A stretch of 9,757 bases of DNA from Pseudomonas sp. (GTDB lineage Bacteria > Pseudomonadota > Gammaproteobacteria > Pseudomonadales > Pseudomonadaceae). The notes beneath the pieces are model-generated. The model was not told the origin of the DNA, did not search any database, and saw nothing but the letters and a program-made list of their open reading frames with translations. Below are positions 6,490 to 9,757 of the stretch, in pieces. The position numbers and the translations under genes were made by a program. How positions within the stretch are numbered: the first letter of the stretch is position 1; each line of letters begins with the position of its first letter. Where the stretch lies: NCBI GenBank assembly GCA_003525045.1, contig DQGF01000321.1, positions 1 to 9,757 on the forward strand, written 5' to 3'.

Positions 6490-7565
6490 CGGCGCCTCCG
6501 CAGGCGCAGGCGGTTGAGCCGCTGGCGCCAGTCAGGCAGTTGCGTTTGCAAGAACAGATCCTTGGTAAACAGGCGCTGCAAGGGGTTGTCCGGCCAGCGC
6601 TCGCGGATCACCAGCAGCATGCTCAGCAGCAACGCCAGCGCCAGCGGCCAGTGGTACAACGCCTGGGCCGGGCGCGCTTGGGTGGGTTGTTGAGTCACCG
6701 GCTCGAGTTTGTCGAGAATGTCCTTGATCGCTTGCAGTTCCTTGCCATCGCGGGCGCGGAAGTACTGGCCGCCGGTCGCTTCGGCGATGGCTTTCAAGGC
6801 AGGCTCGTCGAGGTCCAGGCTCGGGTTGATCCCGAGAAAGCCCAGGGTGCCACTTTCCTCAGGATCGGCACCGATGCCGATCGGGTAGATTTTCACCCCT
6901 TCGGTGGCCGCCAGCCGCGCTGCCGTCAGGGGGTCGATTTCGCCGCCATTATTGGCGCCATCGGTGACCAGGATCAGCACGCGACTTTGCGCCGGGCGCA
7001 TGCGCAGCCGTTTAAGCGCCAGGCCAATGGCATCGCCGATTGCAGTGTTTTTGCCGGCAATACCGATTCGCGCTTCGTCGAGCCAGATCCGCACCGTGCG
7101 CCGGTCAAAGGTCAGCGGTGCCTGCAGGTAAGCCTGACTGCCAAACAGGATCAGACCGACCCGGTCGCCTTCGCGATGCTCAAGGAAGTCACCGAGCAAA
7201 TGCTGGACCAATGTGAGACGGCTGACATCATCGTCTTGCCAGCGCATGTCGGGGAAATCCATGGACCCGGACACGTCCACCGCGACCAGCAGATCGCGGC
7301 CGCTGGCGGCAATCGGCAGCGGTTCGCCGAGCCATTGCGGGCGCGACGCGGCGATCAGCAACAACAACCACAACAGAATGAACGGGGCTTGTTGGCGCCA
7401 GGCCGGCAAGTTGGCCCGGGCACGGCGCCGGACCAGGCCTTCGAGGTCGTTGAGGAAGGTGACTTTGAGCGCCGGTTCGCCGCTGTCCGCCACTGGCAGC
7501 ACGATGCGCAACAGCCAGGGCAGCGGCAGCAGGGCGAAGATCCACGGCCAGGCGAACTCAAACAT
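6486..7565 (-). CDS. batA: BatA-type VWA membrane protein with intact MIDAS
   Basis: A 359-residue inner-membrane protein. Hydrophobic segments lie at about residues 3-24 and 60-74, with another near the C-terminus at 303-320. The segment between is a von Willebrand factor A domain (about 90-285). The metal-ion-dependent adhesion site is complete to the eye: DVSGS (97-101), the threonine of GKNTAIGDAI (174) and TDG (201-203). The very basic tail (NRLRLRRRR) follows the last membrane segment. This matches the BatA/BatB-like VWA proteins of aerotolerance (bat) operons, in which the VWA domain is held at the membrane and probably binds partners through a divalent metal. The ATG at 7565 overlaps the DUF4381 gene by 8 bases. 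The stop overlaps the next start as ATGA. Confidence in family is high; the biological role is inferred. Confidence 0.94.
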   Translation of the reverse strand: MFEFAWPWIFALLPLPWLLRIVLPVADSGEPALKVTFLNDLEGLVRRRARANLPAWRQQAPFILLWLLLLIAASRPQWLGEPLPIAASGRDLLVAVDVSGSMDFPDMRWQDDDVSRLTLVQHLLGDFLEHREGDRVGLILFGSQAYLQAPLTFDRRTVRIWLDEARIGIAGKNTAIGDAIGLALKRLRMRPAQSRVLILVTDGANNGGEIDPLTAARLAATEGVKIYPIGIGADPEESGTLGFLGINPSLDLDEPALKAIAEATGGQYFRARDGKELQAIKDILDKLEPVTQQPTQARPAQALYHWPLALALLLSMLLVIRERWPDNPLQRLFTKDLFLQTQLPDWRQRLNRLRLRRRR

Positions 7566-8052
7566 GTTTGCGAATCCAGGTATCGATTGCTTGAGTCAGG
7601 CCGGCGATGGCCTTGTCGTCGAGTTTGCATTCGGGTTTGTAGGCGCCTTCGACCAGCACCATCCAGCGGGTCAGCCCGGCGGCCGGGCACCGGTTGTCGA
7701 GGAAGGCCAGCCATTTGCGCCCGTTGAGGGTGTGGCTCTGGCTGTAGGGGTAGTGGTTGCGGCACAGCCGCTTGAGCAACCCATTGAGTTGCTGCAGCCA
7801 GGCACCGGCCGGCGCGCCGTCGTAGGGCTTGGGCATCTGCGCCAGCTCGGCCAGGGCCGCGATGCGCACCGGGTCCAGCGGCTGTTCGGCGCGGACGATG
7901 GGGCGTTTGTTCGGCAGCAAACGTCGCAATTGCCACAGGCCGAAACCGAGCAAAGGTAGCAATAACAGAAGTAGCCACCAACCCGGCGCCGGTGGCCAGA
8001 ATTCGATCGGTGGCGGCGAAATCAGCGGTTGCAGTTGCTCGAGGCTGCTCAT
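7558..8052 (-). CDS. DUF4381 single-pass membrane protein
   Basis: A 164-residue protein with one strong hydrophobic segment at residues 24-42 (PGWWLLLLLLPLLGFGLW), after a short proline-rich start and before a basic stretch. The remaining ~120 residues are soluble, with a conserved-looking NHYPYSQSHTLNGRKWLAFLD section (99-119). Gene position and this layout match the DUF4381 family, found between DUF58 and the VWA genes in proteobacterial MoxR/bat operons. Its role is unknown; a membrane scaffold for the VWA proteins is an inference. The ATG at 8052 is chosen because it forms an ATGA overlap with the DUF58 stop. The open frame continues 38 codons further upstream, but that part lies inside the DUF58 gene. 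The 3' end overlaps batA by 8 bases. Confidence 0.9.
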   Translation of the reverse strand: MSSLEQLQPLISPPPIEFWPPAPGWWLLLLLLPLLGFGLWQLRRLLPNKRPIVRAEQPLDPVRIAALAELAQMPKPYDGAPAGAWLQQLNGLLKRLCRNHYPYSQSHTLNGRKWLAFLDNRCPAAGLTRWMVLVEGAYKPECKLDDKAIAGLTQAIDTWIRKHV

Positions 8053-8993
8053 CGGCCTTTCCCCGGGCGCTCTGGGTTCAGGTACTCGCGCAGTTGCTCG
8101 ACCATCTCGCTCTGTGTGCTCAAGGGCATCAGCAATACCCGCAGTTTCTGCGCCAGCAGTTCCCAACGGGCAATGCGCGCATCGGCCTGGGCGCGGTAAG
8201 TCTGGCGCAGGTCGAAATTGAGGGTGTCGAGTTCCAGTTGCGCCCCCCGTTGCGCAAAGCGCAACAACCCGGCGGCGGGCAGCGCATGATCAAGCGGGTC
8301 GGACACGGGCAGCAGCAACAGGTCGCAATGGCGCGACAACAGACTCAGCTGTTGTTCGGCACCTTCCGTCAGGGCGCGTTCGTCGCAGATCACGATCACC
8401 AGACTGCCGGGACGCAGGACTTCCCGGGCGCGGCGCAGGGCAATATTGAAGGCGTCGCGGTCCGGCTCGTTTTCGGTGTGCAGCGATTGATTGACCCGCA
8501 CCAGGCGGTTGAGCAACTGCAACAGGCTCTGCTTGCTGCGCCGTGGCTTGATCTCGTAGTGCTCGTCGTCGCCGAACACCAGCCCCCCGACCCGGTCGTT
8601 ATGGCCCAGGGCCGCCCAGCCAATCAGACTCGCGGCCTGGGCGGCGAGTACCGATTTGAACATCAGCCCCGAACCGAAAAACAGCCGACGGCTCTGTTCG
8701 ACCATGATGAAAATCGGTCGCTCGCGCTCTTCGTGGAACAGCTTGGTGTGCGGTTCCTGGGTCCGGGCGGTGACGCGCCAGTCGATGCTGCGCACGTCGT
8801 CGCCGGCCTGATAGACCCGCACCTGATCGAAATCCACGCCACGGCCACGCAGCTTGGAGTGGTGCAGGCCAATCAGCGGGCTGCGCTGGCTCGGTGTGGA
8901 AAACAGCTGCACTTCACGTACGCGATGGCGCATCTCGATCAGTTCGGCGAGGCTGACACGGATGCCCGGTTCGGGTGGCAGGATGGCGTTCAT
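8049..8993 (-). CDS. DUF58 domain protein (MoxR partner, VWA-like)
   Basis: A 314-residue cytosolic protein with no membrane segment. The DUF58 core lies at residues 59-100 and has the family pattern RVYQAGDDVRSIDWRVTAR followed by KLFHEERERPIFIMVEQS. DUF58 proteins have a VWA-like fold. Here the metal-site position reads EQSRR (99-103) instead of DxSxS, so metal binding is doubtful. The family is almost always encoded beside moxR and is thought to be a partner or adaptor of the ATPase. I chose the ATG at 8993, which gives MNAILPPEPG. A TTG at 9002 would add three residues and create a 4-base overlap with the moxR stop. Neither start has a clear ribosome binding site, so translation probably relies on coupling to moxR. 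The stop overlaps the next start as ATGA. Confidence 0.92.
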   Translation of the reverse strand: MNAILPPEPGIRVSLAELIEMRHRVREVQLFSTPSQRSPLIGLHHSKLRGRGVDFDQVRVYQAGDDVRSIDWRVTARTQEPHTKLFHEERERPIFIMVEQSRRLFFGSGLMFKSVLAAQAASLIGWAALGHNDRVGGLVFGDDEHYEIKPRRSKQSLLQLLNRLVRVNQSLHTENEPDRDAFNIALRRAREVLRPGSLVIVICDERALTEGAEQQLSLLSRHCDLLLLPVSDPLDHALPAAGLLRFAQRGAQLELDTLNFDLRQTYRAQADARIARWELLAQKLRVLLMPLSTQSEMVEQLREYLNPERPGKGR

Positions 8994-8998
8994 CGGGG

Positions 8999-9757
8999 TC
9001 AAGCGACGGCTACGACGTCGAGAATCCGCTGGACCACCCGGTCCTGGTCGATACCGGCGGCTTCGGCTTCAAAGGAAAGAATGATGCGGTGGCGCAACAC
9101 ATCGAACAGCACGGCCTGGATGTCTTCGGGGCTGACGAAGTCGCGACCGGCCAGCCAGGCGTGGGCCCGGGCACAACGATCCAGGGCAATCGAACCGCGG
9201 GGGCTGGCGCCGTAGGCGATCCATTCGGCCATCTCCGGATCGAACTTGGCCGGGGTGCGCGTGGCCATGACCAGTTGCACCAGGTATTCCTCCACGGCGT
9301 CGGCCATGTACAGGCCGAGAATCTCCTTGCGTGCGGCGAAGATCGCCTGCTGGCTGACCCGGCGTTCGGGCTTGGTTTCGCCGTTCAGGGCTTCGCCACG
9401 GGCTTGTTGCAGGATGCGGCGTTCGACAGCAGCGTCCGGGAAACCGATTTTCACGTGCATCAGGAAACGGTCCAGCTGCGCTTCGGGCAGCGGGTAGGTG
9501 CCTTCCTGCTCGATCGGGTTTTGCGTGGCCATCACCAGGAACAACGGCGACAGCTCATAGGTGCTGCGCCCGACACTGACCTGACGCTCACCCATGGCTT
9601 CGAGCAGCGCCGACTGGACCTTGGCCGGGGCACGGTTGATTTCGTCAGCCAGCACCAGGTTGTGGAAGATCGGGCCTTGCTGGAATACGAAACTGCCGGT
9701 TTCCGGACGATAGATTTCCGTGCCGGTGATGTCGGCCGGCATCAGGTCCGGCGTGAA
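8999..9757 (-). CDS. moxR: MoxR-family AAA+ ATPase, 5' end cut by window edge
   Basis: The C-terminal 252 residues of a MoxR-type AAA+ ATPase are visible. The family is usually about 320 residues, so roughly 65 to 70 are missing, including the Walker A loop. Seen in the fragment: the family signature FTPDLMPADITG (fragment residues 1-12), Walker B LADEINR (36-42), sensor 1 ATQNP (77-81), the EGTYPLPEAQLDRF segment (85-98) typical of MoxR, and sensor 2 ASPRGS (184-189). The rest is the helical lid. MoxR proteins are cytosolic ATP-driven chaperone-like machines that act on VWA-domain partners, and here the VWA genes follow in the same operon. The stop codon overlaps or abuts the start of the DUF58 gene. 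An internal ATG at 9742 is not the start, because the signature residues upstream of it are in frame. The family is certain; the substrate is unknown. Confidence 0.95.
   Translation of the reverse strand, partial: FTPDLMPADITGTEIYRPETGSFVFQQGPIFHNLVLADEINRAPAKVQSALLEAMGERQVSVGRSTYELSPLFLVMATQNPIEQEGTYPLPEAQLDRFLMHVKIGFPDAAVERRILQQARGEALNGETKPERRVSQQAIFAARKEILGLYMADAVEEYLVQLVMATRTPAKFDPEMAEWIAYGASPRGSIALDRCARAHAWLAGRDFVSPEDIQAVLFDVLRHRIILSFEAEAAGIDQDRVVQRILDVVAVA

Noticed and set aside
6345..7727. Open frame of 460 codons on the plus strand
   Set aside because: It is antisense to batA and runs into the neighbouring genes, with no family motif. It is a shadow of the GC-rich minus-strand genes.
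8053..8166. 38-codon N-terminal extension of the DUF4381 frame
   Set aside because: It lies within the DUF58 gene, whereas the ATG at 8052 gives the ATGA overlap and a sensible N-terminus in front of the membrane segment.
7992..9215. Open frame of 407 codons on the plus strand
   Set aside because: It is antisense to the DUF58 gene and parts of its neighbours, rich in Gln/Arg/Ala, crosses gene borders, and has no domain signal. I treat it as a shadow.
1..9757. CRISPR arrays, tRNA or rRNA genes, insertion sequences, REP-type repeats
   Set aside because: I looked for repeated units, RNA-gene signatures, transposase motifs and flanking inverted repeats and saw none. Apart from one 135-base gap the window is filled by coding sequence.

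Overview
The window looks like chromosomal DNA from a Pseudomonas of the fluorescens type. This rests on the GC-rich codon use (strong G/C at third positions), the wording of the proteins, and a MoxR/Bat gene order that I know from Pseudomonas genomes. All supported genes lie on the minus strand, so the window reads from its right end to its left end.

Right part (9757 down to 3098): one tight operon of six genes, moxR-type AAA+ ATPase (5' end cut by the window edge), DUF58 protein, DUF4381 membrane protein, batA-type VWA membrane protein, batB/batC-type VWA-TPR membrane protein and batD-type periplasmic protein. Every junction is an overlap or near-overlap (mostly the 4-base ATGA form), so translational coupling is likely. 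By family knowledge, the MoxR ATPase acts as a chaperone-like motor that works with VWA-domain partners. The DUF58, BatA, BatB and BatD proteins would form an inner-membrane/periplasmic assembly linked to envelope stress or oxygen tolerance. The actual substrate is unknown.

Gap (3097 to 2963): 135 bases without a gene. It holds a perfect 10-base palindrome, no convincing terminator for the bat operon, and a short hairpin directly over the vgrG ribosome binding site. That hairpin carries a good match to the CsrA/RsmA target consensus.

Left part (2962 down to 1): a type VI secretion (T6SS) vgrG island. A complete VgrG spike protein is followed by a DUF4123 adaptor/chaperone. The first 33 codons of a third gene then run off the window edge. 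The three genes are joined by ATGA overlaps. By the known logic of such islands, DUF4123 loads the product of the third gene onto the VgrG tip, so the truncated gene is the probable secreted effector. Its N-terminus weakly resembles VasX-type effectors. The vgrG part reads as somewhat lower in GC than the bat operon (estimated by eye from a few lines, not computed), which fits an accessory cassette placed behind a conserved housekeeping operon.
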